Positions 1 through 11,684 are shown, counted from the first letter of the stretch. The stretch: DNA of 64,000 nucleotides from Ashinkailepas kermadecensis (GCA_034440615.1 JAOTOM010004681.1:226001-290000); one strand, 5' to 3'. The notes: generated by a model not told the origin, from the sequence alone. Numbers and translations are program-made.

Positions 1-889
1 AGGGTGAGAGTTTTCATATAAGTCCCGAGCTTCGCGAAAAGTAACTTTTTGCAAGTGCTTGATGGAGATAATTTCTTTTTCTTTCGAGTAGCTAGGACAG
101 GAGCGGTTGAACGAAGTATGGGGGGTCCTGTCCTCTGCCACAGTTCACACAGAAGGGTATCTCGGTGGTACACTGCTCGTCTGTATGGTCGGCGGAAGCA
201 CACTTGCCACACACTGGGCGGTTGCGACAAAATTGGTTTGTGTGGCCATATCTTTGGCACTTAAAGCAGCGCATGGGATTAGGGAGAAAAAGTCGCACCT
301 TGACCCGGATGTAACCCACCCGAATCTCAGAAGGCAACTCGGTTGAGTTGAAAGTTAAGACAACATTGTTCGTGGTAATCAGATCGGCACCTCGTCTAGT
401 CCTCATTTTTCTCGCTCCTACCACGCCAAACTCAGACAGCCCATCCACTATTTCGTCCTCCGATACGTCCTTCAGGTCGTAACAATTTATGATTCCGCGC
501 GATGTATTTTTGGTTTGATGTGGTTCAACCTTAATTTGGATAGTTTCATCGATTTTCCTCCCACCGTTTCGCACACCATACACGAACTCAGAGCTCGTCA
601 GCGCCCTCTCCGCTTCCTGTGCCACCGCAAACTCTACCTCCAACGCTCCATCCTTCAGCTTCTCACAACGTACAATTCTACCAAGTCTGTCACATCCATC
701 ACGTCTCTGGAAAGGTGACAGCGACACAAGATTCCTTGTCAGTCCTCGGATGATGAGGATACGAGGGGCATTGGGGGCAATGGTTCTGCTGCTCTCCGGG
801 TTGGGCATTCTTCCACCGGTGGTGCGTGGAAGAAAGGTCTGGCCCCTACTAGAGGGACCAGGAGGGTTTTTTCGGTTAGAGGATGCCAT
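1..889 (-). pseudogene. Gag-like ORF1 with zinc knuckles, frameshifted
   Basis: This nucleic-acid-binding ORF1 protein of a LINE would coat the element RNA. The best start is the ATG at 887-889, beginning MASSNRK, because copy 2 has a matching ATG at the aligned site. A basic, proline-rich N-terminus is followed by an RRM-like stretch (for example NCYDLKDVSEDEIVDGL) and then CCHC knuckles: CFKC, GHT, FC, and CGKC, DHT, QC. The third knuckle, CVNCG, breaks near position 125. Reading on in the neighbouring frame restores the missing knuckle residues and stays open to the left edge, so this is one indel in an otherwise preserved gene. The family call is firm; the clade (I/Jockey group) is an inference from knuckle layout and neighbours. 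Confidence 0.8.
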
Positions 890-904
890 GGAGTGTGCTT
901 GTTT

Positions 905-1555
905 TCGACTCCTCGGGCGCCCCACCACACAGGGGCCCAACAGGGGGACGCCTGGGCCCCGCGAACGGGAGGACGCCAGGCGCCCGAGGAGTTATACGGG
1001 GCAGGCGGCGCCTTCGCCCGGTCGGGAGAGAGAGACTCACCACCCCGACCGGGACCCAGCGCCGCCCACCACTTGACCCCAGCCGGCCGGGCCGGTAGAC
1101 ACTGGGGAGAACCCCAGGCCCCCGGCCCGAGGCGACCAGCCACTTGGCCCGCGTGAGGCCCCACGGGCCCGCCCGCCCCTCCGGGATATTAGGACCAAAG
1201 AGGCGTGTTGATCCCCCGTCACAACTTGCACCGTGCGACGGGGGACCTCAACCTCCAGGACTCCGTCAACCCCGGGGGGCGGGCCGAGGGGGCGCGGCTA
1301 CCCCGGTAAAACTGAGCTGGTGGGCAGAACCGGGGAAGTTGTCCTACCTGCTCATGATAGGGAGAGTTGGTGTTGCAGGGCCAGGTGAGGGACATGGATG
1401 TTGAGATGAGATGGGCATTGGAATGGGAGCGTAGGGATGGAAGAACGAGTGAGGCACTCCTAGTCTGACCCCTCGCCGGCTCACCGATGGACTGGGATTC
1501 CGGGTCCTTAGGGCACTCAATCCCCCCCACCACGTAAAGGTGGTGCCTCGTCGGG
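905..1555 (-). promoter_or_regulatory. Structured GC-rich 5' UTR of the Gag-bearing LINE, copy 1
   Basis: The leader contains several perfect inverted repeats. A 13-bp stem joins 909-921 to 979-991. A second stem pairs CCCCCGTC with GACGGGGG around 1211-1242. A CACCAC/GTGGTG hairpin lies at the very 5' end. The same arrangement occurs at 2262-2922 and, in part, at 16606-17207. It probably carries the internal promoter and RNA structures used in packaging or translation, which is inferred and not seen. Confidence 0.55.
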
Positions 1556-2922
1556 GGTCGCCCACATGTCTCTCGGTTTCGACAATGCTGCGACGTGTGA
1601 CCAAAACGGGAGCACCGGAAACACCTCATTGGGTTGGGTACAAATACGCGGACCTTCACGCGGACATACCCGACGAATAATAAACTCCGGAAGATCTGTC
1701 ATGCGAAAAGTCAGGATGATGTTGTTTGTTGGCTGTAATTCTTTCCCTTTTCTAACTGAAATTCTTCGGGCCTCTACTACTCCCCACTCTGTTAGGCCAT
1801 CCACAATGTCGGCATCCGAAACATCTCGCAAGTCGTAGCAGTTAATAACTCCTTTGGAGTAATTTTTGGTGTTGTGTGGAAGAATCTCGATGCGTACGGT
1901 GACTGTTCGCCTGCTGGTTTCATGTCGTTTAGTGTACGTTATTTCTGTTGCGTCCATCGCCCTCCTTGCATCCTCAGCAGTTTTAAATTCAACTTCAAGC
2001 GAACCGTCTCTGAGCTTTTCGCACCTTAGAACCGATCCCAGCTTGTCACAAGCTTCCTTCCTTTGGAACGGGGTAAGCACTGAAAGTTTCACATTTTCGT
2101 CCAGTGATTTTAAGATCATAATACGAGGTGCAGGAAGACCAGATGTGAGGCCGGGCCCTCCATGCACTACATTCAGAGTCCTAAGTCGGGTTGTCTGTCC
2201 CCTACTGGAGGGGGCAGGTGGGTTGTTTTTTTGTGTTGGAAGTTGCCATATAAGTTTCTTGGTTTCTACTCCTCGGGCGCCCCACCACAAAGGGGCCCTA
2301 TGGGGGGACGCCTGGGCCCCGCGGACGGGAGGACGCCAGGCGCCCGAGGAGCTATACGGGGCAGGCGGCGCCTTCGCCCGGCCGGGAGAGAGAGACTCAC
2401 CACCCCGACCAGGATCCAGCGCCGCCCACCCCTTGACCCAGCCGGCCGGGCCGGCAGACACTGGAACGAATCCCAGGTCCCCGGCCCGAGGCGACCGGCC
2501 ACTTGGCCCGCGTGAGGCCCCGCGGGCCCGCCCGCCCCTCCCGGATATCGGGACCAAAGAGGTGTGTTGGTCCCCCGTCACAACTAGCACCGTGCGACGG
2601 GGGACCTCAACCTCCAGGACTCCGTCAACCCCGGGAGGCGGGCCGAGGGGGCGCGGCTACCCCGATAAAACTGAGCTGGAGGGCAGGACCGGGGAAGTTG
2701 TCCTACCTGCTCATGATTGGGAGAGTTGGTGTTGCAGAGCTAGTGGAAGGACATGGATGTTGAGATGAGATGGGCATTGGAATGGGAGCGTATGGATGGA
2801 AGGACGAGTGAGGCACTCCTAGTCTGGCCCCTCGCCGGCTCACCGATGGATTGGGAATCCGGGTCCTTAGGGCACTCAATCCCCCCCACCACGAAAAGGT
2901 GGTGCCTCGTCGGGGGGTTGCA
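1556..2922 (-). mobile_element. Non-LTR retrotransposon with Gag, copy 2 (5' part)
   Basis: This is a second, older member of the same LINE family in the same orientation. Its 5' end lies near 2922 and has the same C-rich start and hairpin. The leader at 2262-2922 aligns with copy 1 almost throughout. The Gag gene is cut off at about 1560 exactly where the 5' end of copy 1 begins. Loss of the 3' side is unusual for LINEs, which normally lose their 5' side, so interruption by copy 1 is the simplest explanation. Confidence 0.65.
1561..2249 (-). pseudogene. Gag-like ORF1, copy 2, with two frameshifts
   Basis: The ORF1 product is related to that of copy 1 (shared motifs include INCYDL, DGL and LPNP/VPNP MRCF). 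The start ATG is at 2247-2249. An indel in the A-run just downstream (about 2226-2232) throws the N-terminus out of frame, and a second indel near 1660 separates the RRM-like part from the zinc knuckle CFRC, GHT, HC. The second knuckle is lost at the junction with copy 1. The gene is not functional as it stands. Confidence 0.75.
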
Positions 2923-3739
2923 CAGTGGAGGGAAATCTAGCTATTTTTTTTTTTTTTGCACATAATTTTGAATTGTGTAGCAAAAGTTGGATACTCAGTC
3001 CACTATCTAACCCAAATCTGTTCTTTTTCAGTACAAAATGTGCTGGTTGACATCAACTAAGTTTTCTATGTACCTAACACAGTGTTTTTCTTCTTCTTTT
3101 TTCCTTTAGCTTTTTATCAGCATAAGAATAGCATGGGTTATTGGGGGGCCCAAATCAACATTGGGGGGCCAAGATCAGCATTGGGGGGCCATGGCCCCCG
3201 CAAAAGGATACAAATCGACGCCCCTGGTCTCAGAACATGACCTGACCTGACCTGGGTCATTCATCAATAGTTGCGATGAATACACCGATGCGAGTCGGGA
3301 TGCTCCTAGCTTTCTTTGTGTCTTGTTTCATGCCAGTTATCACGATAAGGTGTTTTGCTATGCTACTCTAAACCCGCATAGGTCAACATTTTTTCCTTTT
3401 TTTAGCAATTGACCTGACCTGTGACGTCACCGGTTGACCTGAAACCTTGATATAAGGCATCCCTGAATTTCTCACAAGAAGAGCAACACGCTCGTTTTTG
3501 TTTGGTGGGTCTAGCTCAATTAGAAGTGAAGCGGTGGTGGATAGTCGACCCACGATCCCTCTGTGGAGGCGTCATTGCAGATGACCAAAAACATCAAATT
3601 TTCTAATTAAAAAGCACCAAACTAAACTTACTCATTTTTGGGAAATAAAACCATGGCTGAGTTCGCAAAGGTCAAAAACATGGAAAAAAACTTCAGGCCT
3701 CCCAAAATTTTTACTTTGGCTGTTTTCACCACACCCTAG
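2923..3739. other. No supportable gene; short GGGGGGCC and GACCT repeats
   Basis: The stretch holds a poly(T) run (about 2942-2957), three imperfect 20-bp units beginning ATTGGGGGGCC (about 3148-3205), and scattered GACCT pentamers near 3238-3260 and 3412-3450. A polypyrimidine tract and acceptor CCCTAG immediately precede 3740 and belong to the next gene. No upstream exon of that gene could be recognised. Confidence 0.5.
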
Positions 3740-5073
3740 TGGGCATAAGTGAGCCGAACAAACTTTCGGCGATATCCACTGATGGACAGTACCACCATAA
3801 TGGTGTGCCAACCCGGTACCTGGCACTGCTGGCAGCATCGCAGAAGGACTATGCAGCACGCTCCGTGGCAGTATGCGTTCCCTGCATTTGGGATGGTGCC
3901 CATCTCCTGAATCTGGCTGACGCCAGTGCTCGCAAGGAGGACAGATGTGTGTGGGTGAATGCAACTGTGGAGCAGATAACCCGCATCGCCAAGCGGTTCA
4001 CCACAGGCAAGGCATATGAGGTCTTTATCCAGGCGGAAGAAGACCTCGGCCTGGCGCATCGCGCCCTGCCTCTATGGTCTGCTACCAGATTCGCACCCCA
4101 CGCTGCGAAAGTGCTCAAATCCTTCACTGAGAACGTGCCTGCCACAACTGCTGCAATGGAAGAGCGAGTAGAGGAGCTGAGCGAGTCAGCCAAGAAGGAG
4201 GATCGCCTGACTGCCAGATAAATAGAAACAGACCTTAGCATCATGCAAGGTGAGCATGTCAGGTCCTTTCCCCATGAGTTTATCGTCACGCTCATTTTCG
4301 GTTACGACTTAGACTCAAATGTAGTCACCGCGCATTTGACCTTTTATACCATGTCATGCTTGCCACATTGCATGTATTCCATACGATGCATACACTGAAT
4401 TGTATGGCCTTATTTATGCGTTTAGAAAGATAAAAGCATGGGAAGAACATATTGCACTAAGGAAGAGTCCAAAGCTTCGTGGGTGTGCAGTGCATATCAA
4501 AATATTTTTATTTTGCGAAGGTGAACTCTTGAGCTCTGGGTGCTCTTGAAGGTGCATTGATTAAAAGTAGTGGACTGAGATACATAAAGTTGTGCCCTTC
4601 GATTTAGAGCATTCCTTTTGTTGTCAAGCTGCTTGCATGGATTATATGCTATTTGACCTAAATGACCTGCGACATGGTAGTTGAAAATAACACTTTCTGT
4701 CGACAGTAATATCCATCGCTGTGGCAGGTACACGATTCCGGGTGCGCGTGGCGGCCATGCTGGATCTGTACACGGCGCTGGCGGCAACAAGCGCGGCACT
4801 TCAGGACCTCCAGCAGCTTCCTTGGGAGAGACAAGAGAAGCACGCGGCGTTGTTGGAAGACCTACGACTCAAGAGAAGTGCCCTGTCTGCTCCGCGACGG
4901 CGCGAAGAGCACCTTGATGCTGCCGCGATCCAAGAAGTTTTGTATCAGGATGACCTGGAGACGCGATGGCCAACCCTCTCGAAACATAGGGAAGACATCT
5001 CCCAGAGTCAGGTACATAATTCACCATTCAGGCTTGAGTGCTGTGCTGTTTGTGGTGGACACAATATATATGT

Positions 5074-5205
5074 ATCTATATATATATATATATATATATG
5101 TGGATCGATCATAATGACGATATTGATATGATAGCAATGAAGCGTACTCAACTATAGATATAAGCCAGTACTTTCATAGTTGAGTTCGTTTCATTGCTAT
5201 TATAT

Positions 5206-5281
<76 letters not shown>

Positions 5282-5456
5282 GAATACGCAGGCAGGACTG
5301 ATTCGTGTAAGCAGGTTGTGTTGAAAGATATTGCATATCTTGTTTTTATGAGTCTTTTCAAGCGGTCGTAGAGTCGTTCTTTCCGTTTCATTTAGCTTAT
5401 TTATTAGCTGTCCATAGTTTGATGTTGACATATATATATATATATATATATATATC

Positions 5457-5497
<41 letters not shown>

Positions 5498-5500
5498 TCT
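5074..5500. repeat. TA microsatellite cluster in an intron
   Basis: Three TA tracts lie in the second intron of the hAT-like pseudogene, at about 5074-5098, 5208-5279 and 5430-5492. The central tract directly abuts the distal arm of a long hairpin (5120-5211). They are simple repeats with no coding meaning, although some frames through them are open. Confidence 0.9.
5120..5211 (+). ncRNA. Long intronic hairpin, pre-miRNA-like or palindromic element
   Basis: Arms 5120-5155 and 5176-5211 pair over 36 positions around a 20-nt loop. Thirty-three pairs are Watson-Crick, two are G-U if the plus strand is transcribed, and one is U-U. The size and pairing resemble a microRNA precursor, but a small palindromic transposon remnant is equally possible because a TA microsatellite adjoins it. 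Expression cannot be judged from the sequence. Confidence 0.35.
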
Positions 5501-6426
5501 TACATGGTAAAATGTTAGTATTGGTATGTTTGACTTTAAATTTCACGATAAATGAGGTCGGAGCAGCAACCAATTCTGTTTTACCAGTTAAGCCACACTT
5601 ACTTGTTTTCCTTGGACCATTTTTCATGTCTCTTCAAGTGGTTTTCCCTCAAGTGGTTGTCCTATACCGGTTAGTCTATTGTGATTTTGTTGGTTCATTA
5701 TTTTATATCCGGTAGCTACAGTGGCATAAGCAAAAATTCCATTTTTTACATGCCCGCGAGATCTCGGACTTCGCCAGAGTTTTGGAGACGCAGTGTGCGA
5801 GCCGGGAGACCGGCACGGACGCCAGGGGCTCCACAAAGGGATGCCACGACCTCAAGCTGCTAGAGAATATGCAGTTGATTCGTAGGGCCTCGGATCTCCA
5901 GCGCATCCAAGCGTCACCAACATCAAGCGTGACAGAGGAAATCCTCGTAGCAGTAAGCCGACTTCATAAAGAGAGGCTCATTCCCAACCTGTTACCAGGT
6001 GAGTCTGTCAGGGCCACCTACCATGCTCTTCAACGCATCACCGCCAGTGCCAACCAGCAGCTCTACGTGGATCTGAGGGGCATGGCGGAAGGGGGTAAGA
6101 CGATGGCACCGTATCTGGACCTCGTTGCCCGGCTATGACTCATATCCCCAGCGGAAAGTGTGGTAGAGAGCATGGGCAGCTGCGTGAAGAACGTTTTTGG
6201 ACTTCATCGGTCGCTACAGCACACCAACGCGGAGAAAGAGTTGATTATTCGTTGGAATGGTCCGGAGGTGCCCCACGCGGAGCCTATAATCGAGCGTGTA
6301 GCGAGGAGTGGAGCGCAGTTACCTAGGTTTGTGAGAGGTTCAATCGGACAGAAAGTGGCGGGGACGGTGATCGCTCGTCATAAGAAGGAAAAGTCCACCC
6401 AAAGTTACATCTTCGGGAAGAAGTGA

Positions 6427-7229
6427 AAAAAACATCGTCTGGAATGCCGTGAGGCTAGGCATTAGGTTACGGGCATTGAGCCAGTAGACAGTCTCTCACA
6501 AAGGTCGGACATTTATTGTGTTTTGCCTACCTGTTTCTGGTTGATTTAAGCTCCCTGAGTTCAGAGTACGCCAATCGGATCGTCCGGAGGCATCGAAGTC
6601 TTTTTGTTCGGATAACGCCATAATGCAGGCAACTAGCTAGTTGTAAAGCAAACGTAATATTCCCCATTTAGGTATATGCTCCCCGCTCGCTGGTTCCATA
6701 GACAAATGACAAAATAGGAGAATTTCTGTGAATAGTGACTTAGACCAAATATTGACCAGCGCGACTCTCGTGAAAACTACGGCATATCCCACATTGTAGG
6801 TATGAATATGAACTGTGGTCACTCTCAGCTAGTCCAGTAGCCCTAAGCCTATAGCGGAGGCCAATTGCACCGGCCACTCGCCAAAGTGGCTGGTGCGAGC
6901 ATTATCACAATCGTGGGCGTCTTGATATTTATCAAATTGGTGTGTGTAGGTATGGAGGCCTGTTTGCTGTCGGTTGTTCGGGGTAGGATACTAGAATATC
7001 CATTTTCCACCCAGTGATGTGCGGCTGGTAACCGCCGCGACATACTAGTGATTAATCGGGCAGCTATGCTTCAAGTTTTAAGTATGCTATCTGGCCTCAA
7101 ATTGAAGGCAGTTGGGTGGTTGTCTTTGTTATGTTTTGATATGTTCGATTGTGTCCTGGTTGTGCGGAGCAGTGGTGATCACTCGCGTGCGTCTGTACAC
7201 ACCGGCTCGTACTGGGCAACTCTGTATTT
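6427..7229. other. No supportable gene
   Basis: I see only short open frames without recognisable motifs and no repeat of note. The region lies between the hAT-like pseudogene and LINE A copy 1. It may include the 3' untranslated and terminal part of the hAT-like element, but no inverted repeat was identified. Confidence 0.4.
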
Positions 7230-7375
7230 GGTATGATTGATTGATTATTGGGGTTTTAGGGTGCGTCAACCCCAGTGGGTTATATTGCACCCATAACAAA
7301 CTTGCTTAATTATACATCAGATTGCCACATATGAAGAGCGCTTAACAGAGCATATCCATGGAAGCTAATTATCAG

Positions 7376-8377
7376 CTAGGAAGGTGTGTATATTATTTCA
7401 AATCCTATATCTGCAAGGAAGCTCAAAACCGCTCTGTTGTGTATAAATCGGGAATCGTCTCCCAACAAGTCGTCCAACTTCAAAGTACTAGCATCATATC
7501 CGAAGTGACGTCTACGTTCTTCCGTATATGCTGGACACGCCACCAGCACATGGTGCACGGTTAGCGCGGCATTACACCTCATACATTTCGGCCTTTCTTG
7601 CCCACACAATAAATATCTATGTGTGGCTAGCGTGTGGCCAATTCTGAGTCGACAGATGGCCACCTCGTCCCTTCTAGTTTGGCTGAAGGACGAGGGCCAC
7701 AGCGCTAGATGTGGTTTGATTTGCTTCAATTTGTTGAACTCCATTTGGTCCCATCTGCCCTGCCACTGTCCGAGAATAAATGTTGAGATAATTGGGTATT
7801 GGTAACTGGCTGGAAGTGGGAGCACGCGTCTATTTGGTGCTTGTGCTGCTCGCCTTGCAGCCTGATCGGCCAGCTCGTTACCACGTATTCCGACATGTGC
7901 TGGGATCCAGCAAAGTGTTACTTGTTTTCCCATGTTTTGTATCGAAGTAAGTTGCGATAAAATGTCTCGTACAATGACATGTTGCTGGTTAAAACTACGC
8001 AAGGCCAAAAGGCTGCTCAGAGAATCAGTCAAAATAACATGAGTTTCCTCGTCGTCGACTTCGATGTATGAAAGGGTTTTGCTGATGGCTATCAACTCGG
8101 CAGTAAAGACCGTGGCGTGTGGCGGCAGGGAAAAAGATATTGTGGTCAATCCCCTCACGAAAGCACTACCCACGCCTGTGTCTGTCTTTGAACCATCTGT
8201 GTATGCAACGATGTAACCATGATATGTTGAAGAAATATGCTCTAAGGTACGTGATAGTAGTTCCTCTTTTGTCACATCTTGTTTTCTCTCGACAGCGAGG
8301 GAAATGTCAATGAAGGGGGAGACCAGTTCCCACGGGGGAGTAGTTATTTGTTCATACTGCCTAATTCCACGCATTCG
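7376..8377 (-). pseudogene. RNase H and C-terminal zinc domain of LINE A copy 1
   Basis: This is the C-terminal part of a LINE polyprotein. RNase H removes the RNA strand during reverse transcription. The catalytic signature is complete: YTDGSK, then TAELIAI, then LTDSLSSLL, then IPAHVGIRGNELAD. A CxRC, HH, C zinc-like segment (CMRCNAALTVHHVLVAC) follows, as in I-group elements. The frame is open for about 330 residues, and then the gene is cut by LINE B. The remaining upstream piece at 10770-10943 supplies only the end of the reverse transcriptase region. Near-identity with copy 2 points to recent activity. Confidence 0.85.
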
Positions 8378-10764
8378 GTGTGGTGGTGGTGAATTGCTGT
8401 TTAGGGGCACGTCGACAGCAAGGTCATTTTGTGCCCATAACAATGGTTAGAGAAAAACTAAAACGGTATGTCCTTCAAATAATCATTAGTGGAGATAAAA
8501 TCTTGGTTCATCAAGGACGATATATCACATCAAAGTTTGCGTGTCGAAGATAAGTAATGATGTTACCGGACGTCACGACATCCGAGTCGTCACTCAGAAG
8601 CATACGTAAGGAGTCGTTGCTCGCTCTTCCAAAGTATTGACGTCGTAAAGGTTCCAGTGTTGAACAGGCTACAATTACATTGTATGCAGTAAGCAGGGCA
8701 GAACAGCGTGGGCACAAGGGTCGGTCATCTCCAGACAGTAAGTATCTGTGTGTGGCTAGGGTATGTCCTATTCTTAGACGGCAGAGCGTAATTTCATCCC
8801 ATCGTTCGACCCGATACGATGATCTCCACAGCCCTAGTGTCGGCTTCAGGATCTTTAGTTTATTACATTTCGAACTCCAGGCTTGTTGCCATTCTGATCG
8901 AATATACGATGATATATATGGGTAGAAATCTCCGGGGGGAGCAGTAACGAAACGACGCGGCCGCCGTTGATAGCTGCCTTCGCAGCCATGTCGGCAGCTT
9001 CATTCCCAGCTAGTCCAACATGACTGGGGATCCAGCAGAAAGCAATTGTCTTGCCCATTCCGTCTAGTAATTCTACAACTCGTAGAATTTTGCGGACAAG
9101 TATGTTGTCCTGGTTGAAGGATTGCATTGCTAAAAGGCTGCTCAGCGAGTCTGTGAATATAACGTGCTTTGGTGTCTGATCAATTTGAACAAAACGAACA
9201 GCTTTCAAAATGGCATACAATTCAGCAGTAAAAATCGACGCATGCTTTGGTAGACAGAAAGAGCCAGAACCGGAACGACTGACATAGGAGCAGCCCACGC
9301 CAGACATCGACTTGGAGCCGTCGGTATAAGTCCGGGAGAAGTCATGGTATTCGTGTATTTTCTTAAGAGACATCATTCGGACCTCTGCTGTACTCATATC
9401 GCATTTTTTTTTAGCATGACAAGGCAATATCGATTTGTGGTGGGGAAATCTGCCATGGAGGAGTAGTCGAAACAGCAATACGTGTCACACAACCGGGTCG
9501 GATGCTGCAGTTACGCAGCGTCGAGGCAATGCGCCAGCAGAACGGCATGATGCGCTGACTGCAAGACGACTGGCGTGGCATCGATGATCCCTGAAATATC
9601 CATGGATATGCTGGATGCTCTGGGTTTTGGGCTACCTTGCATGCATATCGAGCTGCCAATATCCTGCGTCGCAGCGCAAGGGGAGGTTCATCCACCTCTA
9701 CCATAACACTGTCTGATGGTGAAGTGCGGAAAGCTCCAGTGGCAATCCGGAGGGCTGTGTTATGGATGACATCAAGTCGGCGCTTGGAGGTATCACATGC
9801 TCCGTCATAGATAAAACACCCATAGTCAAGTTTAGAACGTATAAGGGATCGGTACATGAGAAGCAAGATTGATCTGTCAGCCCCATATGAACATCTAGAG
9901 ACGGTACTCATTACCTGGAGACCTTTTGTACATTTGTTGGTAAGCTCAGTTATGTGGGTTTTGTATGTAATATGGTGGTCCATCCACACACCAAGAAACT
10001 TGACTGCCGGTCTGAATGGTATGCGGTGGCCGTTCATACTTATCATTGGGTTTGCGCAACGGCGTTTGCGGCAGAAAAGGACAGCGGTAGTCTTTGAAGT
10101 GGATATTGTGAAACCAGTTTTATCGCACCACTCCATCAATTTCGTAACAGTTAATTGGAGCTGCCTTTGTACCGTCCGCACCGTACGAGATGAGAACCAC
10201 ACTGTAAAATCATCTACGAATAATGCCCGTCCTACCGATGTTGGTAATCTATTGCCAACATCGTTTATAGCAATGGCGAACAAAGTCACACTTAATACAC
10301 TTCCCTGCGGAACGCCATCAATCTGCTGAAAAGTGTCAGAGAGGAAGCCATCTATTCTAACGCGAAAAGTCCTGTCACTTAAGAAATTCGTCAAGAAAAA
10401 TCCCATCGGACCTCTTATGCCAATGCGGTGCAGCTTCATGATGATACCGTGCCGCCATGCGGTATCATAGGCACCATCGACATAAAAAATATGGCTGCGG
10501 TATGACATTGTTTCATAAAGCTCAAGCGTACAACGGAGTCAAGAGCTAAAATGTGATCAAATGTGCTACGGTGTTTGCGGAAGCCACTCTGTATGGAGGT
10601 GAGTAATCGGTTGCGTTCCAAAAACCACATAAGTCGTAGGTTCACCATTTTTTCAAACACTTTGCAGAGCGAACAGGTAAGTGAAATGGGTCGATAGTGA
10701 AGTGGGTCCTTGCCGGTTTTGTTCGGTTTGCAGATGGGGACGATAAGCGCCCTCCGCCATGCCG
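8378..10764 (-). mobile_element. LINE B inserted in LINE A copy 1
   Basis: This 2.39-kb 5'-truncated LINE lies between ATTCG duplications. Its 3' end has the stem GGGCAC (8405-8410) with GTGCCC (8431-8436), a compensated variant of the LINE A stem. It breaks LINE A at a point that is continuous in LINE A copy 2 (around 23880), which gives the insertion order. Its 5' boundary falls inside the reverse transcriptase domain. Confidence 0.8.
8511..10764 (-). pseudogene. Reverse transcriptase and RNase H of LINE B
   Basis: The polyprotein synthesises cDNA at the nicked target. Starting from the 5' side (10764) one sees RALIVPI, YRPISL, then GFRKHRSTFDHI, GVPQGSVLSVTLF and the active site LFVDDF. 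The RNase H part has YTDGSK, TAELYAI, FTDSLSSLL and IPSHVGLAGNEAAD, and the C-terminal zinc region follows at 8511-8717. The reading frame is broken at about 10500 (finger region), near 9430 (between the reverse transcriptase and RNase H) and near 8855. Endonuclease and Gag are absent through 5' truncation. Confidence 0.8.
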
Positions 10765-10949
10765 ATTCGAAGTCTCATTTGTCTAAGGAGCGTCCTCATT
10801 CTAACACAGTAAGACGTTCCTCTCCTAATGTGGTCACAAAGGACCGCATGCATGTGACGGGAGAACACCGCTGGATATGTTGGGTGTGTCGGAAACTGTC
10901 GTATTTTGCACGCGTATTGGAGACCGAGCATTTCACGCCTCATGGTATG

Positions 10950-11236
10950 CGGTCGGGCAGAGGTCAGGCTCGGGTCACAAACACGAGCGCCTATAGCTCG
11001 AGGCAAGTTAGAGATGCCAATGGACGGAGCAGATCCCAACACATTCTCCCAAGACATTTACAAGTTACAGGTTTTAAAATGTCTTAAAATTCAGAAAATT
11101 AATGCCAAAATAACATATTAAAATCACAGTCATACGCCGATACAACCTGTACGCGTTCCACGGACAGTACACGCGCTTGCATCTGCAGCATTTTGGCGCA
11201 TGTTGGCACATTCACGCAATATCTCACATCAGTGAG
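10950..11236. other. No supportable gene before the first pogo-like element
   Basis: This short segment lies between the 5' end of LINE A copy 1 and the TA target site of the pogo-like element. If that element is removed, it would continue directly into the sequence at 14660. I see no motif. Confidence 0.4.
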
Positions 11237-11684
11237 TAGGGTAGGGTGGGGTAAAATGAACAGTGGGTGAAAATGAACATATCCTGTAAAAAAGTGGTTT
11301 ATGTATAATTGGTTCATGATACAGTCTAGAATGATACAGTATTAATTTTAGTACGATAGACGGGCCGCCCGAAACCGTCATGAAAGCTCCTATTCACATT
11401 TGGAATTTTGAGCAACTTCAATATTTGTGTCGTACCCATCAACGATCGAAAAAGTGACCCCTGAAAAGTGATTGTTACGGCCTGTGGTATAACCGAAAAT
11501 CGAAATGTTCTTAGCTGAAAAGGTGAACAAAGAATGTAGTTACACATTCAACTTGTTTTCGACGTCCTACTTCAAAACGCTACTTTAAAAAATATACATA
11601 TAAAAATGGGGGTAAAATGAACATACCCTACGAAATCCATGGGGTAAAATGAACACACCACCAGACATGGGACTTGGAAAATTT

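Larger units (their letters stand above)
1..1555 (-). mobile_element. Non-LTR retrotransposon with Gag, copy 1 (5' part)
   Basis: This is the 5' portion of a LINE read on the minus strand. Its 5' end lies near 1555, where the sequence shared with two other copies (around 2922 and 17207) begins with a run of C and a CACCAC/GTGGTG hairpin. A GC-rich leader of about 650 bp follows, then a Gag-like gene that runs off the left edge of the window. The 5' end abuts the zinc-knuckle region of copy 2 directly, so copy 1 probably inserted into copy 2. The remainder of both would then lie to the left of the window. The exact ends are inferred from repeat boundaries. Confidence 0.7.
3740..6426 (+). pseudogene. 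hAT-like transposase, three exons, two nonsense codons
   Basis: This is the middle and C-terminal part of a hAT-type transposase, which would excise and insert its own element. The exons that fit GT/AG and keep frame are 3740-4249, 4728-5011 and 5722-6426. Exon 1 has a TDGQYHHNG strand and WDGAHLLNLA, matching the hAT pattern of an acidic residue followed by AHxLNL. Exon 3 ends with VESMGSCVKNVFG and RWNGP, like the hAT dimerisation tail. A TAA at 4219-4221 and a TGA at 6136-6138 interrupt otherwise continuous homology in the same frame. Both are consistent with C-to-T change. The upstream exons and terminal repeats were not found. The hAT call rests on motif shape and has not been confirmed by a search. 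Confidence 0.6.
7235..10943 (-). mobile_element. LINE A copy 1, split by LINE B
   Basis: This 5'-truncated non-LTR element occupies 7235-8377 and 10770-10943 on the minus strand. The 3' end carries a GATT-repeat tail instead of poly(A), and a stem-loop pairing GGGTGC (7259-7264) with GCACCC (7287-7292). Its two halves join seamlessly when compared with LINE A copy 2 at 23700-24060. A 6-bp GGTATG at 7230-7235 and 10944-10949 is a plausible target duplication. The interrupting LINE B is flanked by ATTCG (8373-8377 and 10765-10769). Confidence 0.8.

Noticed and set aside
5174..5715. Open frames rich in Tyr-Ile repeats
   Set aside because: They are translations of TA microsatellites.
5983..6012. 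A splice donor in the third exon of the hAT-like pseudogene (CCAG-GTGAGT)
   Set aside because: The frame and homology continue across it, so an intron is not needed.
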